Virus record (IMG/VR): IMGVR_UViG_3300009551_000071 | Location: 1 to 43,931 of that record | Source of the DNA: a virus | Length of the DNA stretch: 43,931 nucleotides | Reading direction: 5' to 3' (one strand) | Part shown: piece after piece, positions 7,853 to 15,538 of the stretch | Layout: the number at the start of each line of letters is the position of its first letter | Position numbering within the stretch: position 1 is the stretch's first letter | Program-made: the position numbers and the translations under genes | Notes under the pieces: model-generated | Seen by the model: the letters and a program-made list of their open reading frames with translations, nothing else | The model's database searches: none | What the model was told of the DNA's origin: nothing

Positions 7853-8601
7853 TGCCGCGGAGCTGGTTCTGTATCCCAAGTGCGAGGCCAGTGGATGAAG
7901 TTATTCCCGTCGTAAGGGCGTGGAAAAAAATGGGCTACGGTGTGGCGCTCTGGCGCAATCCCGGCGGCCCCTATCCCGATTGCGATTACCTCCGCGTGGG
8001 TGAGTATCCCGGCTACGCCAAAGCCGTCAACGAACTGGCCGCGACGATCCTGCGAGATCACCCAGAGGTGGACTGGATCTGTTGCGGCGGAGACGACACC
8101 TACCCGGACCCAAACAAAACAGGGGATGAGATCGCCGGGCAACTCATAGCGCATTTCTTTATTCACCACTTCGATATCGGGGCAACCTTCCCGATTGATC
8201 CGTGCATGGGAACTTTCGGTGTGATGCAACCTACCGGCGACCCTTGGGCTGACAACCTCGGCAGGATTATCGAACGGATCGCCGGTTCGCCGTGGCTCGG
8301 TAGAACCTGGTGTGAACGCGCGAATGCGGGGAAAGGCCCACTCTGGCCCGAATTTCGGCACATGTTTGTCGATGAGCATCTGATGCAGTTCGCTCAATCC
8401 CTCGGCGTATTCCTACAGCGGCCGGACCTGACTCACTACCACGCACACGCGCAGCGTATACCCGGCAAAGACGTTTCCGGCAATGCACCACCAGCTCCAC
8501 ACATGAAGGAGTGGAACTCTCAGAAGCACTGGCAGGAATCGAAGGCGATATTTGAACGCCTGAAGTCCACCAACTTTGCGGAGTGCCAGCCGATCCCATG
8601 A
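7849..8601 (+). CDS. Putative GT-A glycosyltransferase
   Basis: 250 residues from ATG 7849 (ATGA overlap). The N-terminal SWFCIPSARPVDEVIPVVRA reads as the start of a GT-A fold, and WICCGGDDTYPDPN (about 75-88) carries the DxD-like metal site. The middle (PTGDPWADN, FVDEHLMQF) resembles acceptor-site segments of phage glycosyltransferases. Soluble, cytoplasmic. It could act on a virion protein or on a lipid-linked glycan. Family by pattern, specificity unknown. Confidence 0.7.
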   Translation: MMPRSWFCIPSARPVDEVIPVVRAWKKMGYGVALWRNPGGPYPDCDYLRVGEYPGYAKAVNELAATILRDHPEVDWICCGGDDTYPDPNKTGDEIAGQLIAHFFIHHFDIGATFPIDPCMGTFGVMQPTGDPWADNLGRIIERIAGSPWLGRTWCERANAGKGPLWPEFRHMFVDEHLMQFAQSLGVFLQRPDLTHYHAHAQRIPGKDVSGNAPPAPHMKEWNSQKHWQESKAIFERLKSTNFAECQPIP

Positions 8602-8714
8602 AGAGACTGCGGAAATGGATAATCGCTGGATGGTGCGAGGAAGAGATTGCAGTTCTCATTGTGCTTTTCGGAATCGCAGCAGTATTGGTATTAGGTAGAT
8701 TTCTGGCGCAATAG
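8598..8714 (+). CDS. 38-residue one-helix membrane protein
   Basis: ATGA overlap with the glycosyltransferase. After a basic start (MKRLRKW) comes a membrane helix at about 17-35 (IAVLIVLFGIAAVLVLG). Its stop lies inside the next promoter region. No family recognised; possibly a membrane tether for the sugar enzymes, but this is a guess. Confidence 0.5.
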   Translation: MKRLRKWIIAGWCEEEIAVLIVLFGIAAVLVLGRFLAQ

Positions 8715-8740
8715 CGTTACAGCGTGGTAAGATAATCCGC
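8710..8740 (+). promoter_or_regulatory. Promoter with tandem 8-bp operator repeats
   Basis: Three adjacent octads AATAGCGT, TACAGCGT, GGTAAGAT (8710-8733). The last contains the -10 TAAGAT (8728-8733), 7 nt before ATG 8741; GATAAT at 8731-8736 is an alternative. No good -35. The same layout occurs at 16169, 38969 and 39388, and with a shifted register at 39686. Confidence 0.6.
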
Positions 8741-9073
8741 ATGGCCAAAGAAAACGAAGATCGAAACGCGGTAAAACTCATCTGCGATCTGCACGCGAAA
8801 GACGGGATACCGGGCATCGGCAAGTTGCCGGAACCGTGGAAGCGCGTTATCAACTCGCAATGGGTCATATGGGTCAACGGGCAGATGACGACACAGAAAG
8901 TTGCGGAAGGCTTCCCCCTGGAGCCGGGTGGCGTCTATGTCGAGTACAACGGATTCCCGGCTGGCTCATTCAACATGATTCATCGCGACGGTGACGAAGC
9001 GATCATGGCCGCTGGCCAGGCCGCGAACTACTCCACGTTCTGTGATGCTCTTGAAGAGGCGATAGCATCGTGA
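8741..9073 (+). CDS. Hypothetical protein
   Basis: 110 residues from ATG 8741, with no ribosome site and a -10 box 7 nt upstream, so likely leaderless. Content is globular (EPWKRVINSQWVIWVNGQ), ending in a helix. It overlaps the next gene by 4 bases. No family recognised. Its own regulated promoter sets it apart from the sugar genes on each side. Confidence 0.65.
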   Translation: MAKENEDRNAVKLICDLHAKDGIPGIGKLPEPWKRVINSQWVIWVNGQMTTQKVAEGFPLEPGGVYVEYNGFPAGSFNMIHRDGDEAIMAAGQAANYSTFCDALEEAIAS

Positions 9074-9312
9074 CCACCGACCAAAAGTTTCTGAAGTCTT
9101 CGGGCATCCGGCCCGACGATCCAAAGGCGGACAACTGGATGGAATGGCGTGCGGACGAGGTAACGCAGTTGCGACTCTCTGTTGCCAAATGGATAAATCA
9201 AGCGGCGTCTCTTGACGCGCTGGCGAAGCGGTGGCGCGTAGTTGCTGTGCTCGGTTGGCTGTTCGCTGGCATGTTGTTTGTCGCTCCACTCATTGAACGG
9301 TGGACACGTTGA
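9070..9312 (+). CDS. Small membrane-anchored protein
   Basis: 80 residues from GTG in a 4-base overlap. Helical N-terminal part, then one membrane helix at about 58-75 (VVAVLGWLFAGMLFVAPL) and a short C-tail. The stop overlaps the TTG of the GDP-mannose dehydratase. No family recognised. Confidence 0.6.
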   Translation: MTTDQKFLKSSGIRPDDPKADNWMEWRADEVTQLRLSVAKWINQAASLDALAKRWRVVAVLGWLFAGMLFVAPLIERWTR

Positions 9313-10274
9313 GAGCGCTTATATCCGGCTGCACCGGGCAGGATGGATCGTATCTTGCCGATCTCCTCCTCTCGAAAGGCTACGAGGTCCACGGCATCAA
9401 ACGCCGAAGCTCCAGCTTCAACACGGCCCGCGTGGATCACCTGATCGACAATCCAAAATTCCATCTGCACTACGCAGACCTGACAGACCCCATGTCGATC
9501 ACGCAAGTCATGGAGCGAGTCAAGCCGGATGAAATCTACAACCTCGGGGCGCAGTCTCATGTCGCGGTCTCATTCGAGATGCCGCGATACACAATGGACT
9601 CCGTGCTCGGGGGAACACACGCGATGCTCGAAGCGATGCGGCAGTGCGTGCCAAATGCGCGGTTCTATCAGGCCAGCTCATCCGAGATGTTTGGCAACTC
9701 CCCGGCGCCGCAATCGGAAACCACGCCGTTCGCCCCGCGGTCTCCCTACGGAGTCGCGAAGGTCGCAGCGCATCATATGGCGGTCAATTACCGGGAATCC
9801 TATGGACTCCATGTTAGTTGCGGGTTACTCTTTAATCACGAATCTAACCGCAGGGGTGAAACTTTTGTAACACGGAAGATCAGCATGGCGGTGGCGCGAA
9901 TCAAAGCGGGTGAGCAGGACTTCGTTACGCTCGGGAACTTGGAAGCGCAGCGCGACTGGGGCTGGGCTCCTGAGTACGTGGAAGCCATGTGGCGGATGCT
10001 CCAATGGGGAAGTCCGCGAGACTTTGTTATCGGTACGGGTGTAACTGAAAACGTCCGAAACTTCGCGGCGATGACGTTCGGTTCGGTCGGTCTGGACTGG
10101 CGGCAATTCGTGAAGTACGACGCGCGGTACGAGCGGCCGGCTGAAGTTCATATCCTGAAAGCTAACCCGGCAAAGGCACTTGCCGAACTCAACTGGCAAT
10201 CCGAAACGTCGGTATCTGAGATTGCACGACGGATGGTGGCTGCTGACATGGAGGCGTTGAAATGCGGGAAGTGA
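9309..10274 (+). CDS. gmd: GDP-mannose 4,6-dehydratase
   Basis: 321 residues from TTG 9309 (TTGA overlap; GTG 9300 is an alternative). The family start ALISGCTGQDGSYLA is the NAD(P)-binding GxxGxxG loop; HYADLTD, SSSEMFG and SPYGVAK follow, with catalytic Tyr147 and Lys151 of the extended SDR family. It converts GDP-D-mannose to GDP-4-keto-6-deoxymannose in the cytoplasm. Slightly shorter than bacterial Gmd, but all motifs are present. The next gene performs the following step. Confidence 0.93.
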   Translation: MRALISGCTGQDGSYLADLLLSKGYEVHGIKRRSSSFNTARVDHLIDNPKFHLHYADLTDPMSITQVMERVKPDEIYNLGAQSHVAVSFEMPRYTMDSVLGGTHAMLEAMRQCVPNARFYQASSSEMFGNSPAPQSETTPFAPRSPYGVAKVAAHHMAVNYRESYGLHVSCGLLFNHESNRRGETFVTRKISMAVARIKAGEQDFVTLGNLEAQRDWGWAPEYVEAMWRMLQWGSPRDFVIGTGVTENVRNFAAMTFGSVGLDWRQFVKYDARYERPAEVHILKANPAKALAELNWQSETSVSEIARRMVAADMEALKCGK

Positions 10275-11188
10275 TCCTCGGACACAGGGGTATGGTGGGG
10301 TCAGCGCTGAGGCGCGTATTGCCGGAAGCGATGTTCGTAGATGGATCGGTCGATCTGCGTTATCAATACGAACTGTCAGAGTACTTGTGGCCATTCAACC
10401 CGGAGCATCCTCGCGTCGGTGGTCCGATCGACGTCCTGTACCTATGCGCGGCCCGCGTGGGCGGCATCCAGCGCAACATCGACGAACCCGGCTCGATGAT
10501 CTACGACAACCTGATGATTCAGGCGAATGTAATCGAAGCGGCACGGCTCGCTGGCGTGAAGCTGATTGTATTCCTCGGATCGAGTTGCATTTACCCGGCG
10601 CGCGGCGCGATTCTATCTGAACAGGACCTGATGACCGGCCCGCTGGAGCCCACAAACGAACCCTACGCAATCGCCAAGATCGCGGGAATCAAGATGCTGG
10701 AAGCCTACCACCGGCAGTACGGCATGGAATACCTGGCGGTGATGCCCTGCAACCTGTACGGCCCCGGTGACAACTTCGACCCGCAAACTTCGCACTTCAT
10801 TCCTGGAATGATCCGCAAGTTCCACGATGCGAAAGTATCCGGCGCGGAATCGGTTACACTTTGGGGAACCGGGACGCCACGGCGAGAGGTCATGCACGTC
10901 GACGACTGCGCGCGCATAATCGTGGAACTGGTGCGGCAGGGCGCACGCGGCCTGATTAACATCGGTCCCGGCGTCGATCACACGTTAGATTTCTACGCGG
11001 ACTGCGTCGCATCGGTCGTTGGGTTCGCTGGAAAAACAATTATCTGGGATAACTCAAAGCCGGATGGCGTGATGCGCAAGCTGATGGATGTGTCGCGAAT
11101 GCGCGGATACGGGATTGAGCCCGCGATTCATTCGATGGCCGGCATCCGGTCCACTTACGAATGGTTCCTGAAAAACGAGGCGAAATGA
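10262..11188 (+). CDS. fcl: GDP-L-fucose synthase
   Basis: 308 residues, overlapping gmd by 13 bases. GHRGMVG (7-13) is the cofactor loop. S107 and C109 in GSSCIYP, Y135 and K139 in PYAIAK, and H178 in SHFIPGMIRKF match the catalytic residues of Escherichia coli GDP-fucose synthase (Ser107, Cys109, Tyr136, Lys140, His179). WGTGTPRREVMHVDD is the usual C-terminal motif. It epimerises and reduces the Gmd product to GDP-L-fucose using NADPH. With gmd it gives a full two-step pathway from host GDP-mannose. Confidence 0.93.
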   Translation: MREVILGHRGMVGSALRRVLPEAMFVDGSVDLRYQYELSEYLWPFNPEHPRVGGPIDVLYLCAARVGGIQRNIDEPGSMIYDNLMIQANVIEAARLAGVKLIVFLGSSCIYPARGAILSEQDLMTGPLEPTNEPYAIAKIAGIKMLEAYHRQYGMEYLAVMPCNLYGPGDNFDPQTSHFIPGMIRKFHDAKVSGAESVTLWGTGTPRREVMHVDDCARIIVELVRQGARGLINIGPGVDHTLDFYADCVASVVGFAGKTIIWDNSKPDGVMRKLMDVSRMRGYGIEPAIHSMAGIRSTYEWFLKNEAK

Positions 11189-11787
11189 CAGACACATCGC
11201 AGTACAAAGAAGGCACTTTCATCTGCGAACACTTCGCCGGGAGGCTCGGCAGGTTTCTGGACATCGGAAGTTACGACGGAAAGCAACTCAGCAATACGTG
11301 GCCACTCTCGCAACTCGGCTGGTCCGGGGTCTGCGTAGAGCCTTCCCCGCTACCCTTCGCTGGACTGATGCGGAACTACGAAGGCAATGCCGACGTCATC
11401 CTTGTGAACGCGGCTCTGACATTCGGACCCAAGCGCATCATGCAGTTCTTCAGCACCGGAGATGCTCTCAGCACTTCACAAATTGAGCACCGTAGGCGCT
11501 TCGCAGAATATCCGTTCACCAGCATCCTGATTCCCGGAGGGATCGGCTGGGACGAACTGCTGGCGGCCGTTGACTACGGGGACGGCGTGGCACCGTTCAG
11601 CTTCGTAAACATCGACGTGGAGGGCCGGAACGCCGCGCTATTGGAAGTGATGCCGATCCGGCCGGAAATGATCTGCGTGGAGTACGACCCGGAAGCGGAC
11701 GGAATAGAGACGGTTCACAACATCCTGAAGGGATGGGGATACAAGATCACGGTGATTGGCGGGAATGTGCTGGGGGTGAGAGATTGA
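11185..11787 (+). CDS. FkbM-family methyltransferase
   Basis: 200 residues from ATG 11185 (ATGA overlap). RFLDIGSYDGKQLSNTW is the SAM-binding motif I, GVCVEPSP the acidic motif II, and FVNIDVEGRNAALLEVM the characteristic FkbM segment. Family members O-methylate sugars or polyketides. Context suggests methylation of a glycan sugar such as fucose. A second FkbM gene follows at 12871. Substrate is inferred. Confidence 0.82.
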   Translation: MTDTSQYKEGTFICEHFAGRLGRFLDIGSYDGKQLSNTWPLSQLGWSGVCVEPSPLPFAGLMRNYEGNADVILVNAALTFGPKRIMQFFSTGDALSTSQIEHRRRFAEYPFTSILIPGGIGWDELLAAVDYGDGVAPFSFVNIDVEGRNAALLEVMPIRPEMICVEYDPEADGIETVHNILKGWGYKITVIGGNVLGVRD

Positions 11788-11930
11788 CGGAAGCAATCCT
11801 GATTGAGATCGCGCAGCGGTTCCGCAAATTAGAGGACCAGCAAGCCGTTCTCCTGACATTCGTTAAAGAGTGTGAGCGGAACAAGTGGTGGCCTAATCGT
11901 CGCAAGCGTGATGACGAAAGCTCAGATTGA
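11784..11930 (+). CDS. 48-residue hypothetical protein
   Basis: TTG start in TTGA overlap. One helix (EAILIEIAQRFRKLEDQQAV) and a basic, Trp-containing tail. No family recognised. The next gene starts close after it. Confidence 0.5.
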   Translation: MTEAILIEIAQRFRKLEDQQAVLLTFVKECERNKWWPNRRKRDDESSD

Positions 11931-11967
11931 AAAGGGGATGGTCCCTAGAAAAGGCTTTGACAACCAA

Positions 11968-12717
11968 ATGAAGGTGATTATCACTACCGTAGCTCATGGC
12001 GGACATTACCCGAGAGCGGCAGCAAGAATGATAGAAAGATTCAACTCCGCATCTCCGGGATACGAAATTCAAGCGTGGGTTAACTGTTATCCGCCAGGAT
12101 CTCCGGGTGACGTTGTTGTGAACGATTGGAATTTCGGCCCGTATTGCGCAAAACCATTCGCTCTCGAATACGCGCGGCAGTGCGGGGCCGACGTCGCAAT
12201 CCTCTTGGACGCATCTTTCTTCCCCTGCCGGCCGATTCAACCGCTGGTGGAGCACATCCAGCGCAACGGGTACTACCTGTGCCGGAACGGGTTCAATGTG
12301 GGAGAGTGGACCTCGGACGCGGCTCTCGAATTCTTCGGCGTATCGCGCGATGCCTCTTTCGAGATGGATGAAATTTCGAGTTACTGTGTGGGCGTGGATC
12401 TCAATCACCAGCAAGCGTTAGACTGCGTGCTTCACTGGCCATCCTCTACGCCATCGTTTCCCGGCCCGCACACTGCAACCGGACAACCGGGACGAAACCC
12501 CGGCTTCGTATCGACGGACCCGCGCGTAAAGGGCCACAGGCACGATCAATCGGCACTGTCGATCATCGCCAACCGGCTGGGCATGGACCGGCTGTCGGAG
12601 CGCCCGTTTCTGACGGCGTACCACCTCGGGTATGGCGGCCTGTTTCCGAACGAAAACACAGTGCTGGTGAACCACGGAGTTATCGAAGGATGGACGGAGG
12701 GGAAAGACCTGAAATGA
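11968..12717 (+). CDS. Putative glycosyltransferase
   Basis: 249 residues from ATG 11968, chosen because the domain begins directly there (MKVIITTVAHGGHYPRAA); in-frame ATGs at 11938 (after AAAAGGGG) and 11911 are alternatives. ADVAILLDASFFPCRPI (about 73-89) fits the metal-site strand of a GT-A fold with DAS in place of DxD, and KGHRHDQSALSIIANRLGM near 190 is a motif seen in several glycosyltransferase families. Likely soluble. Donor could be GDP-fucose given the neighbours. Confidence 0.68.
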   Translation: MKVIITTVAHGGHYPRAAARMIERFNSASPGYEIQAWVNCYPPGSPGDVVVNDWNFGPYCAKPFALEYARQCGADVAILLDASFFPCRPIQPLVEHIQRNGYYLCRNGFNVGEWTSDAALEFFGVSRDASFEMDEISSYCVGVDLNHQQALDCVLHWPSSTPSFPGPHTATGQPGRNPGFVSTDPRVKGHRHDQSALSIIANRLGMDRLSERPFLTAYHLGYGGLFPNENTVLVNHGVIEGWTEGKDLK

Positions 12718-12881
12718 GCATGATCGAAGCGTTCGGCCATACGAATCAATGCACTATCTGGATATGCGAAGGGTGCCACCAACACCTGAAGGATCACGAC
12801 TGGAGCCCGCGCGAAGCCAGCAACAAGCCGGTATTTATCGCCGGGCCGTGCAACTGCGGAGGCCGCAAGGATGGCAACTGA
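12714..12881 (+). CDS. Small zinc-binding protein
   Basis: 55 residues, ATGA overlap. CTIWICEGCHQH and CNCGG offer four to five Cys plus His ligands, so a small zinc knuckle is likely. Overlaps the next gene by 11 bases. Family unknown. Confidence 0.6.
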   Translation: MSMIEAFGHTNQCTIWICEGCHQHLKDHDWSPREASNKPVFIAGPCNCGGRKDGN

Positions 12882-13512
12882 ACAGGAACAAGCGGCGGTA
12901 ATCCGCGCACTCAGCGCTCACGTGCCGCTGACCGTGATTGATCTCGGCTCTCACCACGCGGACGAATACGATTGGATCTCCCGCGCCTTCGGACCGCTCT
13001 CTATCTGGCATTACATCGCGGTCGAAGCGGACCCGAGAAACGCGGCGGTAATTCGCCAACGTCCACTCGGGAAGCATGAGCCATTCACGCTGATAGAAGC
13101 CGCAATCGCTTCATTCAATGGAACGACAACCCTGCACCTGTGCGACAACACAGCGGATCAGGCGAAGGGCTCCAGCTCGATCCACAAGCCGACCGGGCAT
13201 CTGGAGCACTTTCCGTGGTGCACATTCGACGCATCCGTCGAGGTCGTGGCCGTGACGCTGGACCACCTTGTCAGCAACCAATTGACGCCGGATATCCCGA
13301 TAGACCTGTTGTGGGTGGATATCCAGGGCGCGGAAAAGGACATGATTGCGGGCGGGCACGAAGCGCTGAAGCGCACGCGCTACATCATGATCGAAGCGGA
13401 GAGCGTGGAACTTTACGAAGGCCAGGCGCTCAAGCCGGAACTGCTGGCGCTGCTGCCGGATTTCGAGGTAGTTGAGGATTTCGGGTACAACCTGTTTTTA
13501 CGGAGGAAATAA
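12871..13512 (+). CDS. FkbM-family methyltransferase (second copy)
   Basis: 213 residues. TVIDLGSHHADEYDWI (21-36) is motif I, HYIAVEADPRNAAVI motif II, and LLWVDIQGAEKDMIAGG the FkbM hallmark. It shares fold and motifs with the protein at 11185 but is clearly diverged. Presumably methylates another position or sugar of the same glycan. SAM-dependent, cytoplasmic. Stop overlaps the next start by one base. Confidence 0.85.
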   Translation: MATEQEQAAVIRALSAHVPLTVIDLGSHHADEYDWISRAFGPLSIWHYIAVEADPRNAAVIRQRPLGKHEPFTLIEAAIASFNGTTTLHLCDNTADQAKGSSSIHKPTGHLEHFPWCTFDASVEVVAVTLDHLVSNQLTPDIPIDLLWVDIQGAEKDMIAGGHEALKRTRYIMIEAESVELYEGQALKPELLALLPDFEVVEDFGYNLFLRRK

Positions 13513-13718
13513 TGCAACTGACAGAAGAGCATTATCGACAAGCGGAAGTCGCCTACAACGGTTACTGCAAACAGACCGGATGGAAGTCTCTGGCGACCGG
13601 AGATCAATTGCCACCATTTGAAGGATTGCGTCCAGCAATCAAAGACGCATGGGCGGCCGCGTGCATCGCTCTTGCGCTTGACAATGACATGCGGGCTCGG
13701 CGCGCCACCCAAGTCTGA
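13512..13718 (+). CDS. 68-residue hypothetical protein
   Basis: Preceded by GGAGG, so translated from a conventional site. Helical, ending AWAAACIALALDNDMRARR. The arrangement W-K-x-LATGDQLPPFEGL resembles small phage proteins of unknown function. No role can be given. Confidence 0.6.
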   Translation: MQLTEEHYRQAEVAYNGYCKQTGWKSLATGDQLPPFEGLRPAIKDAWAAACIALALDNDMRARRATQV

Positions 13719-13721
13719 ACT

Positions 13722-14444
13722 ATGCGCTACCGATCCAATCTTGAACCGCCCGACATGAGCGGTTTCACACTCCATAGCCCTGTCCTGCAAAACTGCGGGC
13801 ACGACTGCCCGTCAGATCCGGACTTCGATCCCGGCTGCACGTTCATGACAGAGGACGAAATCGCCATCCTCTACGCCACCCTGCACGGCCCGCACCTTAA
13901 CCGCAAAACAACCGTAGAGATCGGCTCACGGTTCGGATGGACCGCAAAGGCAATCAATGGGGCAACCGGAGGCTGCGTGCTTTGCGTGGACCCGATTCTG
14001 AAGTACGGCTCCCCGGAGCAACAGCGCTTCAAGGAGAACCTCGGCCCGGCATTCGGCTCCGTGATAGCAATCCCCAGGACTTCCGAGGTGTTCTTTCGCG
14101 ACCGTCACCTTGAAAGCACGCGGAGCCACTACAGTGCGTTCGTGATTGACGGCAACCATGAAGACATCCAGCCGACGAACGACTGCAAGGGGGCGCTCTC
14201 GCTGGCCACGGAAGACTGCATTGTGATCCTGCACGATGCCCGCGGATTGCCAGTGTGTCGGGCTGCCGAGTTTCTGATGGAGCAGGGTTTCCGGGTGCGG
14301 TTCTACGTGACGCCTAACGGCGTGTTCGTGGCGTGGCGCGGATTTGAGGGATGGGAACCGCCGGCGCACGATCCTGACCCGAAGCTGGTAGAGCCGATAA
14401 TGCGGCAGATGAGAGGGCAGATGGAAATGGGGATGATGAGTTAG
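13722..14444 (+). CDS. Class I SAM-dependent methyltransferase
   Basis: 240 residues. TTVEIGSRFGWTAKAI is motif I and VLCVDPILKYGS motif II; AFVIDGNHEDIQP followed by an acidic region fits the Methyltransf_24 type. CGHDCPSDPDFDPGC near the N-terminus may bind a metal. Third methyltransferase of the island, not FkbM. Substrate unknown; a sugar or peptide group is plausible from context. Confidence 0.75.
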   Translation: MRYRSNLEPPDMSGFTLHSPVLQNCGHDCPSDPDFDPGCTFMTEDEIAILYATLHGPHLNRKTTVEIGSRFGWTAKAINGATGGCVLCVDPILKYGSPEQQRFKENLGPAFGSVIAIPRTSEVFFRDRHLESTRSHYSAFVIDGNHEDIQPTNDCKGALSLATEDCIVILHDARGLPVCRAAEFLMEQGFRVRFYVTPNGVFVAWRGFEGWEPPAHDPDPKLVEPIMRQMRGQMEMGMMS

Positions 14445-14650
14445 TGCCTGATCCCGGTTTTGAGCAAGTAGAAATCAAAGGTATGCCGACGGTGCGCGAA
14501 CAGATCGACATGATAAACGCGCTGGCTGAGGCCGCAATCGTGGCGGAAAGAATTGATCCTGAAATATCCGGCAAGCAATGCGCCGCCGCCTTGGCCCGCG
14601 CCTGTGATCTTGTAACGAAGCCAATACTTAGAATTGAGACTGGCAAATGA
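14444..14650 (+). CDS. 68-residue hypothetical protein
   Basis: GTG start one base into the previous stop. Mostly helical (TVREQIDMINALAEAAIVAE). ATGA overlap with the next glycosyltransferase, so co-translated. Family unknown. Confidence 0.55.
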   Translation: MPDPGFEQVEIKGMPTVREQIDMINALAEAAIVAERIDPEISGKQCAAALARACDLVTKPILRIETGK

Positions 14651-15534
14651 TCGTCGCCACAATGCCCGTTCGTAATGAAGATTGGATTTTGGCTTTGAGC
14701 CTCCGTGCTCTCCTGCGATGGGTAGACGCCGTTTGCGTTCTGGACCATTGCTCCACAGACAAGACACGCCAAATCATCTCAGAGATCGGCTCAGAGCACC
14801 CCGGCAGAGTATCCGTGCTCTACGAAGATTCACCCGTCTGGGAGGAGATGCGGCACCGGCAAAGGTTGCTGGACCGGGCTCGGGAACTCGGCGCCACGCA
14901 CATTGCGATTGTGGACGCGGACGAGGTTTTATCGGGTGACCTCCTGCCGACCATCCGAGACATGGTGTATGCCTGCCCAAAAAACGCCACCATGCAGTTG
15001 CCGTGGCTCTGCCTGCGGGATTCACACCTCCAGGTACACCGGAGCGGCGTATGGGGCGAACAGAGCGCAAGCATGGCGTTCGTGGATTCGCCGGAATTGC
15101 ACTGGTCCAGCGCGGGGCGGGGGACATATGACCATCACCACCGGCCGCCGATGGGAAGGCCATACAGCGCATACAATCCCGTGACAGGGCGCGGCTCGGG
15201 GCTGATGCACCTTCAATTTTCTTCCCGCACTCGCCTGAACGCAAAACAATTTTGGTATGTCTGCTCAGAGCTGTCGCGATGGCCCGGCCGCGAGACACCC
15301 GCACAGGTCCGCGAAAAGTACTCCCTTGCGGTCTACGGCCACAAGAACCCGGCAAGCGCACCGCCTCATGACCTGATGCCGACGCCTGACGCCTGGTGGG
15401 CACCGTATGCCGATCTGATGCATCATTACCGGCCCAACGCGGAGCCGTGGCAACTGAAGGCCGCGCGGGAGATCGTAGCGGCGCACCCGGGCATGGACTT
15501 CGGCGGGGATGACTTCGGGACGCATATCCTGTAA
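14647..15534 (+). CDS. GT2-family glycosyltransferase
   Basis: 295 residues. IVATMPVRNEDWILALSLRA is the typical start, LDHCSTDKT the donor loop and IAIVDADEVL (about 87-96) the DxD-type metal site. The C-terminal half is His- and Trp-rich (TYDHHHRPPMG). Related in style to Glyco_tranf_2_4 proteins. Soluble; no membrane helix. The downstream radical SAM gene begins 4 bases after its stop. Confidence 0.82.
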   Translation: MIVATMPVRNEDWILALSLRALLRWVDAVCVLDHCSTDKTRQIISEIGSEHPGRVSVLYEDSPVWEEMRHRQRLLDRARELGATHIAIVDADEVLSGDLLPTIRDMVYACPKNATMQLPWLCLRDSHLQVHRSGVWGEQSASMAFVDSPELHWSSAGRGTYDHHHRPPMGRPYSAYNPVTGRGSGLMHLQFSSRTRLNAKQFWYVCSELSRWPGRETPAQVREKYSLAVYGHKNPASAPPHDLMPTPDAWWAPYADLMHHYRPNAEPWQLKAAREIVAAHPGMDFGGDDFGTHIL

Positions 15535-15538
15535 GTCA

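Noticed and set aside
9865-9890. Match to the operator half-site TTGTAACAC inside gmd
   Set aside because: Single degenerate half-site within a coding region with no promoter next to it.
11893-12414. A 173-codon minus-strand frame within the sugar island
   Set aside because: Antisense to the glycosyltransferase at 11968, without ribosome site or motif.
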